A stretch of 64,000 bases of DNA from Nesterenkonia aurantiaca (GTDB taxonomy: Bacteria > Actinomycetota > Actinomycetes > Actinomycetales > Micrococcaceae), in the NCBI RefSeq assembly GCF_004364585.1, contig NZ_SOAN01000010.1, positions 40,679 to 104,678 on the forward strand, read 5' to 3'. A program made the translations under genes and the position numbers. The notes beneath the pieces are model-generated. The model saw only the letters and a list, made by a program, of their open reading frames with translations, was not told the DNA's origin and did no database searches. This document shows, one piece after another, positions 30,757-40,590 of this stretch (position 1 is its first letter; each line of letters begins with the position of its first letter).

Positions 30757-32097
30757 TCAGTCGGTGGCCGATTCTACTATCCGCGGGAGCGCGTCCTGGG
30801 CCGGGGGCGTCCAGCTGGCCGGATCGGCCGGAGTCTGTGCTCCGGTGCGGATGTCCTTGACCTCATGGGTGCCCTCCTCCTCGGTGAACCAGACATAGGG
30901 GATGCCGCGGCGATCAGCGTGGCGGATCTGTTTGCCGAACTTCTCGGCCTTCAGCGCGACCTCCACGTTGATCCCGCGGGCGCGCAGCGCGTCAGCCACG
31001 TCCTGGGCGGCGCCCCAGTCGGCGTCGGAGCGCAGCGCCACGAAGACCGCGGCGGGAACCTTGCGGCTGGCCCGGATCCCGCCCTCGGCCAGGATTCGGG
31101 AGATCAGCCGGGTGACACCGATGGAGAGACCGACGCCGGGGAAGGTGCGGCTGCCCTTGGCGGCGAGGGACTCGTAGCGGCCGCCGGAGCAGATGGAGCC
31201 CAGGGACTCGTGGCCGATGAGCACGGTCTCGTACACCGTTCCGGTGTAGTAGTCGAGGCCTCGGGCGATGGAGAGATCGGCGGTGACCCGACCGGGGACC
31301 CGCTTGTTGAGCTCCGCGACGACCTCTTCGAGCTCGCTCAGTCCGGCCTCGAGCAGCTCATCGGGCGCTTTCGAGCCCAGCAGTTCGCGCACGGCGGCGA
31401 CGAAGGTGGTGTCCGTGGCGCGGATCTGGGCGAGTTCCAGCGCTTGCTGCGCCTGTTCCTGAGTGGCGGCTCCGGAGGAGACCAGCTCCTCGCGCACCTT
31501 CTCGGCGCCGATCTTCTCCAGCTTGTCGATGGCGCGCAGCACCGCGGTGGTGTCATGCAGCCCGATGGAGCGGTAGAAGCCCTCAGAGAGCTTGCGGTTG
31601 TTCACCCGCAGCATGAAGTCGCCGATCGGCAGCGCCTCCAGCGCCTTGGCCATCACCACGCCGATCTCGACATCGCTGCGGAACGGGAGCGCGCCGTCGC
31701 CCACCAGGTCGATGTCGGCCTGGGTGAATTCGCGGTAGCGGCCGTCCTGGGGCCGCTCCCCGCGCCAGACCTTCTGGATCTGGTAGCGCCGGAACGGGAA
31801 GTCCAGGTGACCGGCGTTCTCCACCACATAGCGGGCGAAGGGCACGGTCAGGTCGAAGTGCAGCGCCAGACGGGCCTCACGCCCGGATTCCTCCTGAAGG
31901 CGAGCGACGGCGTAGATCTCCTTGTCGATCTCGCCCTTCTGCAGCAGCGTGTCGATGGTCTCCACCGCCCGTGATTCGATCGAGGCGAAGCCGTGGCGTT
32001 CGAACACCTCACGAAGCGTGTCCAAGACATGCAGCTCCACCAGCCGCTCCTCGGGGAGCCATTCGGTGAAGCCGGAGAGAGAGCTGGTTCGAGCCAT
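30757..32097 (-). CDS. hisS: Histidyl-tRNA synthetase
   Basis: 446 residues from ATG 32097 (MARTSSLSGFTEWLPEE). Class II features: motif 2 region FRRYQIQKVWRGERPQDGR with EFTQADIDLVG, the HisRS-specific ARGLDYYTGTVYE and GGRYESLAAKG. The C-terminal anticodon domain carries KAEKFGKQIRHADRRGIPYV. It charges tRNA-His. A TATGCT box (32157-32152 on the minus strand) may be the promoter, about 50 bases before the start. It is divergent from the DUF349 gene. Confidence 0.95.
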   Translation of the reverse strand: MARTSSLSGFTEWLPEERLVELHVLDTLREVFERHGFASIESRAVETIDTLLQKGEIDKEIYAVARLQEESGREARLALHFDLTVPFARYVVENAGHLDFPFRRYQIQKVWRGERPQDGRYREFTQADIDLVGDGALPFRSDVEIGVVMAKALEALPIGDFMLRVNNRKLSEGFYRSIGLHDTTAVLRAIDKLEKIGAEKVREELVSSGAATQEQAQQALELAQIRATDTTFVAAVRELLGSKAPDELLEAGLSELEEVVAELNKRVPGRVTADLSIARGLDYYTGTVYETVLIGHESLGSICSGGRYESLAAKGSRTFPGVGLSIGVTRLISRILAEGGIRASRKVPAAVFVALRSDADWGAAQDVADALRARGINVEVALKAEKFGKQIRHADRRGIPYVWFTEEEGTHEVKDIRTGAQTPADPASWTPPAQDALPRIVESATD

Positions 32098-32167
32098 GAG
32101 TGTGCGCGCAGTCCTTGGGTCGTCGGGGGGAGCCTGGAATCGGGCCCGTTCAGCATAACGGCTCCGG

Positions 32168-32173
32168 TAGGCT
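32168..32173 (+). promoter_or_regulatory. -10 box of the DUF349 gene
   Basis: TAGGCT ends 6 bases before ATG 32180; leaderless spacing. Confidence 0.55.
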
Positions 32174-32179
32174 GGTGGG

Positions 32180-33604
32180 ATGAGTCCTGCAGTCAAGCCC
32201 GACCACCATGAGACCTCCCTCGCCGAAGCCCGCCGATTCGCTCGGGTGGATGAGGAAGGCCATGTCTACGCACTGGCCCCCGCAACCGGTCAGCCGGTGA
32301 GCGCGGCCTCCGCAGTCCCAGAGGTTTCCGCGGCAGCGCCGGAGGCTGACGGAGCAGCGCCGGAGGCCGTCGCGGAGGGCACCGAGGCTGCTGCGACCGA
32401 GCCCGGAGAGCCCGAGGCAACCGTTCAGCCACCGGCCGCCGAGACCTACGTCGGGCAGTTCTCCGGCGCCAGCGCCGATGAGGCGCTGCATTACTTCACC
32501 CGGAAGTTCGACGAGCTCTACAACCGTGCGCTGCTGCTGCGCGCCCGCGCCGCGGCCGGAGCCGACTCCGCCAAGGCGCTGCATGAGTCCCTGGGACATA
32601 TCCGCAAGGAGCTCACCGCGGGCACCTGGGTCGGCGACGTGGCGGTGCTGAGCGAGCTGCTGAAGGAGATCTCCACAGAGATCGATCAGCGCGCAGCCGT
32701 GGAGGCCCAAGAGGCCGAGGTCGTCCTCGCCGAACACCTGGCGGTTCGCGAGCAGATCGTGGCCGAGGTGGAGCTGCTGGCGGATGCCGACCCGAGCACA
32801 CAGCATTGGAAGAGCGCCCAGGCGCGGATGAATGAGCTGTTCGAGGCCTGGAAGGCCGAGCAGAAGAAGCCCCCGAGGCTGACGAAGTCCCAGGAAGACC
32901 CGTACTGGAAGCGATTCCGCGCCGCCCGTAACCTCTTCGAAAAGAACCGGCGTGCCTTCTTCGCCACCCGGGACAAGGAGCACGGCGACGTCAAGGCCGC
33001 CAAGGAGGCGCTGATCGCCGAGGCGGAGCAGCTCAAGGACTCCGATGACTACGGAGCGACCACCAAGGCCTACCACCGGCTGATGGATGACTGGAAGGCC
33101 CTGGGCCGCGGCGCCCGCAAGACCGACGACGCGCAGTGGGCCCGATTCCGCGCCGCGCAGGACGTGTTCTTCGGCAACCGGGACAAGGTCAACGCCGAGA
33201 CCGACGCGGAGTACGCCGAGAATCTCACCGTGAAGCTGGCGCTCCTCGAGGAGTTCGAGGCGCTGATGCCGATCGAGAACCCCGAGGCCATCCGGGAGAA
33301 GCACCAGGCGCTGCTGAACCGTTGGGACGCCGCCGGGCGTGTGCCACGGGCGGACATGAAGTCCGTGGAGAGCCGGCTCAAGCGGGTCCAGGATGCGTTC
33401 CGTGACGCCGAGCAGACACACTGGCGCAAGACCGACCCCGAGACGCTCGCGCGGCAGAACTCGATGCTCACCCAGCTCGACGAGGCCATTGCTGAACTTG
33501 AGGCGGCACTCGCTGCCGCCCAGGTCAGCGGAGACGACAAGCGAATTTCCGAAGCCAAAGAAGCATTGGACGCAAGAAGAAGCTGGCGAGATATGTTGAA
33601 GTAA
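32180..33604 (+). CDS. DUF349 domain-containing protein
   Basis: 474 residues, almost wholly alpha-helical. After an Ala/Glu/Pro-rich first 85 residues come repeated DUF349 units, each with a W-K-x(n)-W/F-x-R-F-R-A-A pattern: PYWKRFRAARNLFEKNRRAF, then WKALGRGARKTDDAQWARFRA, and LNRWDAAGRVPRADMKSVESR. Charged coiled-coil stretches link them. The family is widespread in actinobacteria next to hisS/relA but has no settled function. It is divergent from hisS and predicted to be leaderless. Confidence 0.85.
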   Translation: MSPAVKPDHHETSLAEARRFARVDEEGHVYALAPATGQPVSAASAVPEVSAAAPEADGAAPEAVAEGTEAAATEPGEPEATVQPPAAETYVGQFSGASADEALHYFTRKFDELYNRALLLRARAAAGADSAKALHESLGHIRKELTAGTWVGDVAVLSELLKEISTEIDQRAAVEAQEAEVVLAEHLAVREQIVAEVELLADADPSTQHWKSAQARMNELFEAWKAEQKKPPRLTKSQEDPYWKRFRAARNLFEKNRRAFFATRDKEHGDVKAAKEALIAEAEQLKDSDDYGATTKAYHRLMDDWKALGRGARKTDDAQWARFRAAQDVFFGNRDKVNAETDAEYAENLTVKLALLEEFEALMPIENPEAIREKHQALLNRWDAAGRVPRADMKSVESRLKRVQDAFRDAEQTHWRKTDPETLARQNSMLTQLDEAIAELEAALAAAQVSGDDKRISEAKEALDARRSWRDMLK

Positions 33605-33613
33605 CGAATGGAT

Positions 33614-33660
33614 TACACTCTTCAAAGATCCGGTGACCCATGAGCCATTCCCGATGGGTC
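33614..33660 (+). promoter_or_regulatory. DUF349-mltG intergenic: possible -10 and hairpin
   Basis: TACACT (33614-33619) fits a -10 hexamer. Downstream GACCCAT (33635-33641) and ATGGGTC (33654-33660) form a 7-bp stem in the putative mltG leader. Neither is strongly supported. Confidence 0.3.
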
Positions 33661-33698
33661 CCTGGCGTTGTGCCGTCGACATCCAGTAAGGACCCCGC

Positions 33699-35402
33699 GT
33701 GAGCGATCATCAGCCGCATGAGTTGGGCTCCCCGCGCAGCCGTCGCGAGATTCGCGAGGACCGGGAGCGCGAACTCGTGGTGAAGCCTGAGCGTCATAGC
33801 GGCGCGCAGAAAAGCGCTCTTGACGAGACGCTGCGATCCGTGAATGCCCGCTCCGCGGCCTCGGCCGCCGCCGCGGCGCAGCGCGACGAGGACGCCGCGG
33901 CGGACCCCGGCACGCCCCGGGTGCCGCTGCCCGCCATCGCGCCGGTCCAGGCCACGGTGGTCTTCGACCAGACGGCGATCTTTCATCCGGATGACGTCAC
34001 CGAGGACAGCTGGGAACGCACGGAATCGCACCTCGCTGCTCCCTCCGCAGTGACCCCCTTCGATCAGGTGATGACCGGCTCCGACCAGGTGCTCTCCGGG
34101 GAGGAGGCGGAGGAGGAGTCCGAGTACGCCGTGGCGGAGGATTCGGATCTCCTGTACGACGAAGACCTGGAAGACGACTACTACGAAGGCACCCGCATCG
34201 ATCACGACGACGACGGCACCCCGCTGCTGATCTCCTCCTCCAGCCATGGCCGCGGCTACCAGACGGTCTCCGCCGTCGAAGGGGGTGCGACCCAGGCGGT
34301 GCTGGAGAAGCGCCGGCGTCGCCGCCGTCGGCGCAACCTCACGCTGAGCGTGGCCTTCGGACTCTTCGCGGCGCTGCTCGTGGGCTTCGTGGTCGTGCTG
34401 CAGTCTCTGTTCGGCGGGGGCGGCCCCGAGGACTTCGAGACCCAGGCCGGTGATGTCGTGGACTTCACCGTGGAAGAGGGCGACGGTCCCGCGCTGGTGC
34501 GCAACCGGCTCCTGGAAGCCGGGATCATCGCCAGCGATGACGCATTCGATGAGGCCTTCGCAGAGCTCCAGGAAGCGCCCGAGCTGCAGCCCGGGGAGTT
34601 CGAGCTGCGCGAGCAGATGCCCGCCGAGGATGCGCTGGCAGTGATCTTCGAACAGGGCGAGGCGTTGCACTACATCTCGCTCCAGGACAACACCCGCATC
34701 GACGCGGCGCTGAGCTCCATCGCCGCGCAGACCGGGATCCCGGAGAGCGACATCCGGCAGGCCGCCGGGGACCCCGGGGCCTATGGGCTTCCCGAGGAGG
34801 CCGAGACGCTCGAGGGCTACCTGGCGGCCGGTGAATACCAGCCCAGCCTCGAGGCCACACCTGAAGAGATCCTGCAGACGATGGTGGACACCACCTTCGA
34901 GCGGCTCGACGAGCTGGGCATCACCGAGGAGGACGAGCAGTGGCGCACCGTGATCGTGGCCTCGCTGCTCACGGCGGAGGGCCTGCCCGGTGACTACGAA
35001 GAGATCGCCGGGATCATCGAGAACCGACTGGCCCCGAACAACTCGGAGACCGACGGACTGCTGCAGATCGACGCCACCGTGATCTACGGCCTCGGCACGC
35101 AGAGCGTGCACTTCACCGAGCAGGAACGGGCCGACGCCTCCAACGAGTACAACACCTACCAGAACCCGGGTCTGCCCCCAGGACCCGTGGCGGCGCCCAA
35201 TATGGCGACCCTGGAAGCTGCCGCGAACCCAGAGGAGAACGACTTCTTCTACTGGGTCACGGTGGACCTCGAGACCGGAGACACCGAGTTCGCCTCCACC
35301 TACGAGGAGCACCTCGGCTACGTGGAGGAGTTCAACGCGTACTGCGAGGACAACCCCGAGATCTGCGAAGGCGAGCCGACCCAGGAGAACGCGGGACCGT
35401 GA
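33699..35402 (+). CDS. mltG: Endolytic murein transglycosylase MltG (YceG-like)
   Basis: 567 residues from GTG 33699 with AAGGA upstream. A long acidic cytoplasmic N-terminus (first 205 residues, many Glu/Asp) leads to a single transmembrane helix at about 214-234 after a basic KRRRRRRRRN cluster. The extracellular YceG domain follows. The catalytic Glu is near residue 427 in VASLLTAEGLPGDY, and the domain ends with LLQIDATVIYGLG and TYQNPGLPPGPV. It cuts nascent glycan strands during cell-wall growth. The stop overlaps the aroE GTG by four bases. Confidence 0.92.
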   Translation: MSDHQPHELGSPRSRREIREDRERELVVKPERHSGAQKSALDETLRSVNARSAASAAAAAQRDEDAAADPGTPRVPLPAIAPVQATVVFDQTAIFHPDDVTEDSWERTESHLAAPSAVTPFDQVMTGSDQVLSGEEAEEESEYAVAEDSDLLYDEDLEDDYYEGTRIDHDDDGTPLLISSSSHGRGYQTVSAVEGGATQAVLEKRRRRRRRRNLTLSVAFGLFAALLVGFVVVLQSLFGGGGPEDFETQAGDVVDFTVEEGDGPALVRNRLLEAGIIASDDAFDEAFAELQEAPELQPGEFELREQMPAEDALAVIFEQGEALHYISLQDNTRIDAALSSIAAQTGIPESDIRQAAGDPGAYGLPEEAETLEGYLAAGEYQPSLEATPEEILQTMVDTTFERLDELGITEEDEQWRTVIVASLLTAEGLPGDYEEIAGIIENRLAPNNSETDGLLQIDATVIYGLGTQSVHFTEQERADASNEYNTYQNPGLPPGPVAAPNMATLEAAANPEENDFFYWVTVDLETGDTEFASTYEEHLGYVEEFNAYCEDNPEICEGEPTQENAGP

Positions 35403-36379
35403 CCCGACAGGCCGCTGTGCTGGGCCACCCGATCGCCCACTCGCTCTCTCCGCTGCTGCACACCGCCGCCTACGATCACCTGGGGCTCGATGCCGACTAC
35501 CGACGCATCGACGTTCCCGAGCAGTCCCTGCAGGACTTCCTGCGCGGTGAGGGCGCCTCGGAGGACTGGATGGGCTGGTCGGTCACCATGCCGCTGAAGG
35601 CCGCCATGGTCGCCGCAGTGGACTCTCCCTCAGCGCGGGTCACCGCGTTGGGTGTGCTCAACACCGTCGTCCACCGACCGATCGGCCATGGTGCCAGCGG
35701 CCCCGCCGACTCGGGCAGCGCCGGCGGCACCACCAACTCGGGCAGCGCCAGCAACTCCGGGGGCTCGCGCACGCTCTTCGGGGAGAACACCGATGTGGAC
35801 GGCATCGTGGCCGCCCTGGGCGAGGCCGGGTTGCACCCGGGCTCATCCTCGGACCGGGGGAGATTCGGGATCATCGGTGCCGGGGCCACCGCCACCGCCG
35901 CGCTGGCCGCCGCCGCGGAACTCGGCTACACCCAGGTGCACAGCTACGCGCGCTCGGTCCAGCGCGGCCTGGAGCTGGCACCCGTGGCCGCCGCCCTGAG
36001 GCTGCGGCTCAGCGTGAGCGAACTCTCGGAGCTCCCCGAAGACCTGCGCGCCGGCCCTCAGGACCCTGACCGAGTCCGGCTCGACGCCGTGGTCTCCACG
36101 TTGCCGCCGCGCGCCGCCGACGAGCTCTCCGCCACCCTGCCCCGGCTGGACCGCCCGATCCCGCTGCTCGACGTCGCCTACGACCCCTGGCCCTCGGCAC
36201 TGGCCAGCTCCTGGGAGGCCTCGGGCGGCCGCGTGGTCAGCGGTCTGGTGATGCTGCTGCACCAGGCGGTGAAGCAGGTGGAGCTCTTCAGCGCGGCCAC
36301 CTCGACTCCGGCCGGTGAGCTCCCGAAAGAGTCCCACGCCCAGATGGTGGCAAAGATGAGGCGCTCCATCGGTTTATGA
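35399..36379 (+). CDS. aroE: Shikimate dehydrogenase
   Basis: 326 residues, longer than the usual 270-290. Substrate-site motifs [17 protein letters not shown] and GWSVTMPLK, then NTDVDGI, the Rossmann loop [10 protein letters not shown] and [16 protein letters not shown] are present. The extra length includes a Gly/Ser/Ala/Thr-rich insert of about 30 residues just before [10 protein letters not shown], built on a 27-base duplication (ACTCGGGCAGCGCC at 35709 and 35736). It reduces 3-dehydroshikimate. It starts at GTG coupled to mltG, and its 3' end contains the aroC -10 box. Confidence 0.92.
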   Translation: MTRQAAVLGHPIAHSLSPLLHTAAYDHLGLDADYRRIDVPEQSLQDFLRGEGASEDWMGWSVTMPLKAAMVAAVDSPSARVTALGVLNTVVHRPIGHGASGPADSGSAGGTTNSGSASNSGGSRTLFGENTDVDGIVAALGEAGLHPGSSSDRGRFGIIGAGATATAALAAAAELGYTQVHSYARSVQRGLELAPVAAALRLRLSVSELSELPEDLRAGPQDPDRVRLDAVVSTLPPRAADELSATLPRLDRPIPLLDVAYDPWPSALASSWEASGGRVVSGLVMLLHQAVKQVELFSAATSTPAGELPKESHAQMVAKMRRSIGL

Positions 36380-36380
36380 T
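36375..36380 (+). promoter_or_regulatory. -10 box of aroC inside the aroE end
   Basis: TATGAT overlaps the aroE TGA (36377-36379) and ends 7 bases before ATG 36388. It predicts an internal promoter with a leaderless aroC mRNA. Confidence 0.6.
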
Positions 36381-36387
36381 GGACCCC

Positions 36388-37635
36388 ATGTTGCGCTGGC
36401 TCACTTCCGGAGAATCACACGGCAAATCCCTCGTCGGAATCCTGGAAGGGCTTCCCGCCGGCGTCTCGCTGAGCACCGCAGCGGTGCAGGAGAAGCTCGC
36501 CCGCCGCCGTCTCGGCTACGGCCGCGGAGCCCGGATGAAGTTCGAGCAGGACCAGGTCGCGCTGCTGGCCGGGGTGCGCCACGGCGTCACCATCGGCGGC
36601 CCGCTGACCATCGAGGTCGGCAACACCGAATGGCCCAAATGGGAGAAGGTGATGTCTGCGGATCCGGTGGACCCCGCAGAGCTGGCCCACCTCGCCCGCA
36701 ACGCCCCGCTGACCCGGCCACGCCCCGGTCACGCCGACTACACCGGGATGCAGAAATACGGCTTCGGCGAGGCCCGCCCGGTCCTGGAACGCGCCTCGGC
36801 GCGCGAGACCGCCACCCGCGTGGCCCTCGGCGCCGCGGCCCAGTCCTTCCTGGACGAGCTGGGGATCACGACCGTCTCACACACCACGGCCATCGGCCCG
36901 GTACAGATCCCGGCCGACACCCCGCTGCCAGGCGCCGCAGACGCATCCGCCCTGGACGCAGATCCGTTGCGCTGCTTCGACGCGAAGACCTCCGAGCGGA
37001 TGGTCGCCGAGGTCGACGACGCGCACCGCGCAGGCGAGACCCTCGGCGGCGTGGTCGAAGTCATCGTCGAGGGGCTCCCGCCGGGACTCGGCAGCTACGT
37101 CCACTGGGACCGCCGGCTGGACTCACGGCTGGCCGGGGCGCTCATGGGCATCCAGGCGATCAAGGGCGTGGAGGTCGGCGACGGCTTCGAGACCACTCGA
37201 CGCCGCGGGTCTGCCGCCCACGACGAGATCACCCTCGACGAGCAGGGCCAGATCGCGCGCACCTCCAACCGCGCCGGCGGGATCGAAGGCGGCATGAGCA
37301 TCGGCGGCCCGTTGCGGGTCCGCGCCGGGATGAAGCCCATCGCCACCGTGCCGCGCGCGCTGCGCACTGTGGACACCGCCACCGGGGAGGCGACCACCGC
37401 CCACCACCAGCGCTCCGACGTCTGCGCCGTCCCGGCCGCCGGGGTCGTGGCCGAGGCCATGGTGTCACTGGTCATCGCCGAGGCCGTGCTGGAGAAGTTC
37501 GGCGGGGACTCGGTGACCGAGGTGCGGCGCAACCTGCGCAGCTACCTCGAGCACCTCCCCGAGCTGGGCGGCGACCCCTCCGGCGCCGGAGCCGACGGCG
37601 ACCCGCTGCAGGCCCCGGCCGCGATGCAAGACTGA
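36388..37635 (+). CDS. aroC: Chorismate synthase
   Basis: 415 residues from ATG 36388 ([18 protein letters not shown]), the normal family N-terminus; an ATG at 36376 would add four residues but lies in the promoter. Motifs: [32 protein letters not shown] and [17 protein letters not shown]. It converts EPSP to chorismate using reduced FMN. The stop overlaps the aroK start (TGATG). Confidence 0.96.
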   Translation: MLRWLTSGESHGKSLVGILEGLPAGVSLSTAAVQEKLARRRLGYGRGARMKFEQDQVALLAGVRHGVTIGGPLTIEVGNTEWPKWEKVMSADPVDPAELAHLARNAPLTRPRPGHADYTGMQKYGFGEARPVLERASARETATRVALGAAAQSFLDELGITTVSHTTAIGPVQIPADTPLPGAADASALDADPLRCFDAKTSERMVAEVDDAHRAGETLGGVVEVIVEGLPPGLGSYVHWDRRLDSRLAGALMGIQAIKGVEVGDGFETTRRRGSAAHDEITLDEQGQIARTSNRAGGIEGGMSIGGPLRVRAGMKPIATVPRALRTVDTATGEATTAHHQRSDVCAVPAAGVVAEAMVSLVIAEAVLEKFGGDSVTEVRRNLRSYLEHLPELGGDPSGAGADGDPLQAPAAMQD

Positions 37636-38195
37636 TGCGTCAACCGGCAGCCGCGGAACAGCGAGGCGACGGCCGAAACATCGTGCTGATCGGACCGATG
37701 GGCTCCGGGAAGTCCACCGTCGGTGCGGCGCTGGCCCGCCGGCTGCACCGGCCCCACGTGGACAGCGACCACTTCTTCGTCGCCCGTCACGGCCCCATCC
37801 CGGAGTACTTCTCGCTCCACGGCGAGGACGCGTTCCGGGCCGAGGAGCAGAGCATCGTCGCCGAGCTGCTGGACTCCCCGCGCCCCTCGGTGATCAGCCT
37901 CGGCGGGGGCGCGGTGCTCAGCGCCGGCACCCGCGAGCTGCTGCGCGATCAGCAGGTGGTCCTGCTCGACCTCACCGAGGACCAGGCCGCGCTGCGGCTG
38001 GGGGACGGGTCCAGCCGACCCATCCTCGGCGCCCACCCGGTGCAGGCCTGGAAGCGCATCTACGCCGAACGCGAGCAGATCTATCGAGACTGCGCTGATA
38101 TCGTCATGACCCCGGACGATGCCCACATCGACGTGCGCGTCGATCACATCGTGCGAGCCCTCAACACCACCTCCAGGAGAGACCCAAGCGTATGA
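37635..38195 (+). CDS. aroK: Shikimate kinase
   Basis: 186 residues from ATG 37635. The P-loop is GPMGSGKST, the shikimate-binding Asp-Ser is in HVDSDHFF, and the lid and second site include VISLGGGAVLSAGTRE and SSRPILG. It phosphorylates shikimate with ATP. The first 14 residues ([14 protein letters not shown]) are a short polar extension. It is translationally coupled to aroC and aroB (ATGA overlap). Confidence 0.94.
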   Translation: MRQPAAAEQRGDGRNIVLIGPMGSGKSTVGAALARRLHRPHVDSDHFFVARHGPIPEYFSLHGEDAFRAEEQSIVAELLDSPRPSVISLGGGAVLSAGTRELLRDQQVVLLDLTEDQAALRLGDGSSRPILGAHPVQAWKRIYAEREQIYRDCADIVMTPDDAHIDVRVDHIVRALNTTSRRDPSV

Positions 38196-39355
38196 GTCAC
38201 CAGGCCGAGACCGAGGCTTCCGCCCCCGCCGCGGAGCCCACGATCATCACCGTCGGGGAGGGCGCGGGCACCGGAGGTCAAGAGCTGGGCTACGACGTCA
38301 TCATCGGCAACGGGCTGCTCTCCCGGCTGCCCGGACTCGTCGGCCCGCAGGCCGAACGGGTGCTGGTGATCCATCCTCGGGCGCTGCGCGCCACCGGCGA
38401 CGTCGTCCGGGAGGACCTCGAGAAGGCCGGGTACCAGGCGCTGGTCGCCGAGATCCCGGACGCCGAGGAGGGCAAGCACATCCAGGTCGCCGCGTTCTGC
38501 TGGCAGGTCCTGGGGCAGAACGACTTCACCCGCTCCGACGCGATCGTCGCCGTGGGCGGGGGCGCAGTCACCGATGCCGCGGGCTTCGTGGCCGCGACCT
38601 GGCTGCGCGGGATCCGCGTGGTCCACATGCCCACCACGCTGCTGGGCATGGTCGACGCCGCCGTGGGCGGCAAGACCGGGATCAACACCTCCGAGGGCAA
38701 GAACCTGGTCGGCTCGTTCCACCAGCCGGCCGGGGTGCTCGCCGATCTGGACACGCTGCTGACCCTGCCGCGCAACGAGCTGGTCGCCGGACTCGCCGAG
38801 GTGGTCAAATGCGGATTCATCGCCGATGAGCGGATCCTCGACATCATCGAAGCCGCCCCGGAGCAAGCCCAGAACCCGCACTCCTGGCAGATCCGCGAGC
38901 TCATCGAGCGCGCCGTCGCGGTCAAGGCCCATGTGGTGGGGCAGGACATGCTCGAATCCGGTGTCCGGGAGTCGCTGAACTACGGCCACACGCTGGGCCA
39001 CGCCATCGAACTCGCCGAGCGCTATCAGTGGCGCCACGGCGCGGCCATCTCGGTGGGCATGATCTTCGCCGCCGAGCTCGGGCGCGGCCTGGGCCGGCTT
39101 GACGACGCCACCGCTGACCGCCACCACGCCGTGCTGACCCTGCTCGGGCTGCCCACCACCTACCGCGATGACCGCTGGAGCCAGCTGCTCGAAGGCATCC
39201 GTCGGGACAAAAAGAACCGCGGCGACCAGCTGCGATTCGTGCTGCTCAACGGACAGGGACAGCCGGCCACCGTGGAGATCCCGGACGCCTCGATCCTCTT
39301 CGCGACCTACCAGGAGATCGCCCAGCCGGAGACGGGCAGCATGATCTCGCTCTGA
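38192..39355 (+). CDS. aroB: 3-dehydroquinate synthase
   Basis: 387 residues. NAD and zinc site motifs: [39 protein letters not shown], and [12 protein letters not shown] with metal His residues. It cyclises DAHP to dehydroquinate. A 25-residue Ala/Glu-rich N-terminal stretch precedes the domain. It ends the aroE-aroC-aroK-aroB unit; no aroD or DAHP synthase is nearby. Confidence 0.95.
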   Translation: MSHQAETEASAPAAEPTIITVGEGAGTGGQELGYDVIIGNGLLSRLPGLVGPQAERVLVIHPRALRATGDVVREDLEKAGYQALVAEIPDAEEGKHIQVAAFCWQVLGQNDFTRSDAIVAVGGGAVTDAAGFVAATWLRGIRVVHMPTTLLGMVDAAVGGKTGINTSEGKNLVGSFHQPAGVLADLDTLLTLPRNELVAGLAEVVKCGFIADERILDIIEAAPEQAQNPHSWQIRELIERAVAVKAHVVGQDMLESGVRESLNYGHTLGHAIELAERYQWRHGAAISVGMIFAAELGRGLGRLDDATADRHHAVLTLLGLPTTYRDDRWSQLLEGIRRDKKNRGDQLRFVLLNGQGQPATVEIPDASILFATYQEIAQPETGSMISL

Positions 39356-39373
39356 GGTCGGCGCGCAAGCCTG

Positions 39374-39379
39374 TAGAAT
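39374..39379 (+). promoter_or_regulatory. -10 box of efp-nusB
   Basis: TAGAAT about 86 bases before the efp start; unlike most unit heads here it gives a leadered mRNA. AGGAAAGG (39452-39459) is the efp ribosome binding site. Confidence 0.55.
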
Positions 39380-39465
39380 CAACGGGCGCCGCGTGGAGCA
39401 GCCATGGCGTCCAGCCTCGGCTGTGCATCCAACTCCATGCCCTCACGACCCAGGAAAGGCAGATT

Positions 39466-40029
39466 GTGGCCAGCTCGAACGACATCAAGAACGGCTCCGT
39501 CCTCAAGATGGAGGGGCAGCTGTGGAACACGCTCGAGTTCCAGCACGTCAAGCCGGGCAAGGGCGGCGCGTTCGTGCGCACCAAGCTGAAGAACATCCGC
39601 ACCGGCAAGGCCGTGGACAAGACGTTCAACGCCGGCGCCAAGGTGGAGTTCGCCACGGTCGACCGCTCCAACTACCAGTACCTCTACCAGGACGGTGAGG
39701 ACTTCGTCTTCATGGACCTGCGCGACTACGACCAGATCACCGTGCCCGCCGCCGTGGTCGGCGACGCCGCGAACTTCCTGCTGGAGTCCCATGAGGTCAC
39801 CATCGCCCTGCATGACGGGACCCCGCTCTACCTCGACCTGCCGCCCTCGGTGGTCCTGGAGATCACCTACACCGAGCCGGGCCTGCAGGGTGACCGCTCC
39901 AACGCCGGCACCAAGTCCGCCACCCTCGAGACCGGACACGAGATCCAGGTCCCGCTGTTCGTGGACCAGGGCACCCGCGTGAAGGTCGATACCCGCACCT
40001 CCGCCTATCTCGGCCGAGTCACGGACTGA
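39466..40029 (+). CDS. efp: Elongation factor P
   Basis: 187 residues from GTG 39466 ([19 protein letters not shown]). KOW-like N-terminal domain with the tip loop [17 protein letters not shown], whose Lys is the usual modification site, then two OB domains ending [17 protein letters not shown] rescues ribosomes stalled at polyproline, relevant to a proteome with Pro-rich tails such as those of AspS and ComEA. nusB follows after 8 bases. Confidence 0.97.
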   Translation: MASSNDIKNGSVLKMEGQLWNTLEFQHVKPGKGGAFVRTKLKNIRTGKAVDKTFNAGAKVEFATVDRSNYQYLYQDGEDFVFMDLRDYDQITVPAAVVGDAANFLLESHEVTIALHDGTPLYLDLPPSVVLEITYTEPGLQGDRSNAGTKSATLETGHEIQVPLFVDQGTRVKVDTRTSAYLGRVTD

Positions 40030-40037
40030 TCCCGCCA

Positions 40038-40463
40038 GTGGCAAAGCGAAGCAAAGCCCGCCGTCGGGCCCTCGAGATCCTCTTCGAGGCCGAACAGCGA
40101 GACATGGACCCCTTCGAGGTCCTGAGGGTCCGCCGCGAGCGCGCGGACCTGATCGTGAACGAATACGTCCTCGAGCTCATCGACGGGGTGAAGTCCGAAC
40201 AGGAGCACATCGACGAGATCCTCGCCACCTACGCGCGCGGCTGGACCCTGGAGCGGATGCCGCGGGTGGACCTGATGGCGCTGCGCATCGGGGCCTGGGA
40301 GCTGCTGTGCAACACCGAGATCCCCGACAACGTGGCGGTCTCCGAGGCCGTCGCCCTGGTCAAGGAGCTCTCCACCGACGACTCACCCAGCTTCGTGAAC
40401 GGCCTGCTCGGCCGGATCCAGGTGCTCAAGCCCACGCTGGTCGAGGTCGATGACGTAGAGTGA
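40038..40463 (+). CDS. nusB: Transcription antitermination factor NusB
   Basis: 141 residues from GTG 40038. All-helical; the N-terminal Arg-rich KRSKARRRALEILFEAEQRD binds boxA RNA, and the C-terminal part has NVAVSEAVALVKELSTDDSPSFVNGLLGRI. It forms the rRNA antitermination complex with NusE (S10). It is followed by a hairpin and then the pyr operon leader. Confidence 0.95.
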   Translation: MAKRSKARRRALEILFEAEQRDMDPFEVLRVRRERADLIVNEYVLELIDGVKSEQEHIDEILATYARGWTLERMPRVDLMALRIGAWELLCNTEIPDNVAVSEAVALVKELSTDDSPSFVNGLLGRIQVLKPTLVEVDDVE

Positions 40464-40466
40464 ACC

Positions 40467-40487
40467 CGGCGCGTGAATCACGCGCCG
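40467..40487 (+). terminator. Hairpin after nusB
   Basis: CGGCGCGTG (40467-40475), AAT, CACGCGCCG (40479-40487): a perfect 9-bp stem directly after the nusB stop, without a T tract. It may end efp-nusB transcripts or be part of the pyr leader. Confidence 0.5.
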
Positions 40488-40546
40488 ACGCAGGACAGCA
40501 GCTGCGCCGCGATGCGGCGGCAGCCGCCGAGAACTGAAGATCCAGA

Positions 40547-40583
40547 CTTCCTTTAAACATCGTCCAGTGAGGCGAGGAAGGAG
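40547..40583 (+). promoter_or_regulatory. PyrR-binding RNA hairpin over the pyrR ribosome binding site
   Basis: TCCAGTGAGGC (40563-40573) matches the PyrR recognition loop (UCCAGAGAGGCU in Bacillus); the hexaloop CAGUGA fits CNGNGA. CTTCCTT (40547-40553) can pair with GAGGAAG (40574-40580), which is part of the ribosome binding site GAGGAAGGAG, closing a stem around the loop. UMP-bound PyrR would hold the site shut. This agrees with translational repression of pyr reported for mycobacteria. Confidence 0.7.
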
Positions 40584-40590
40584 TCATACG

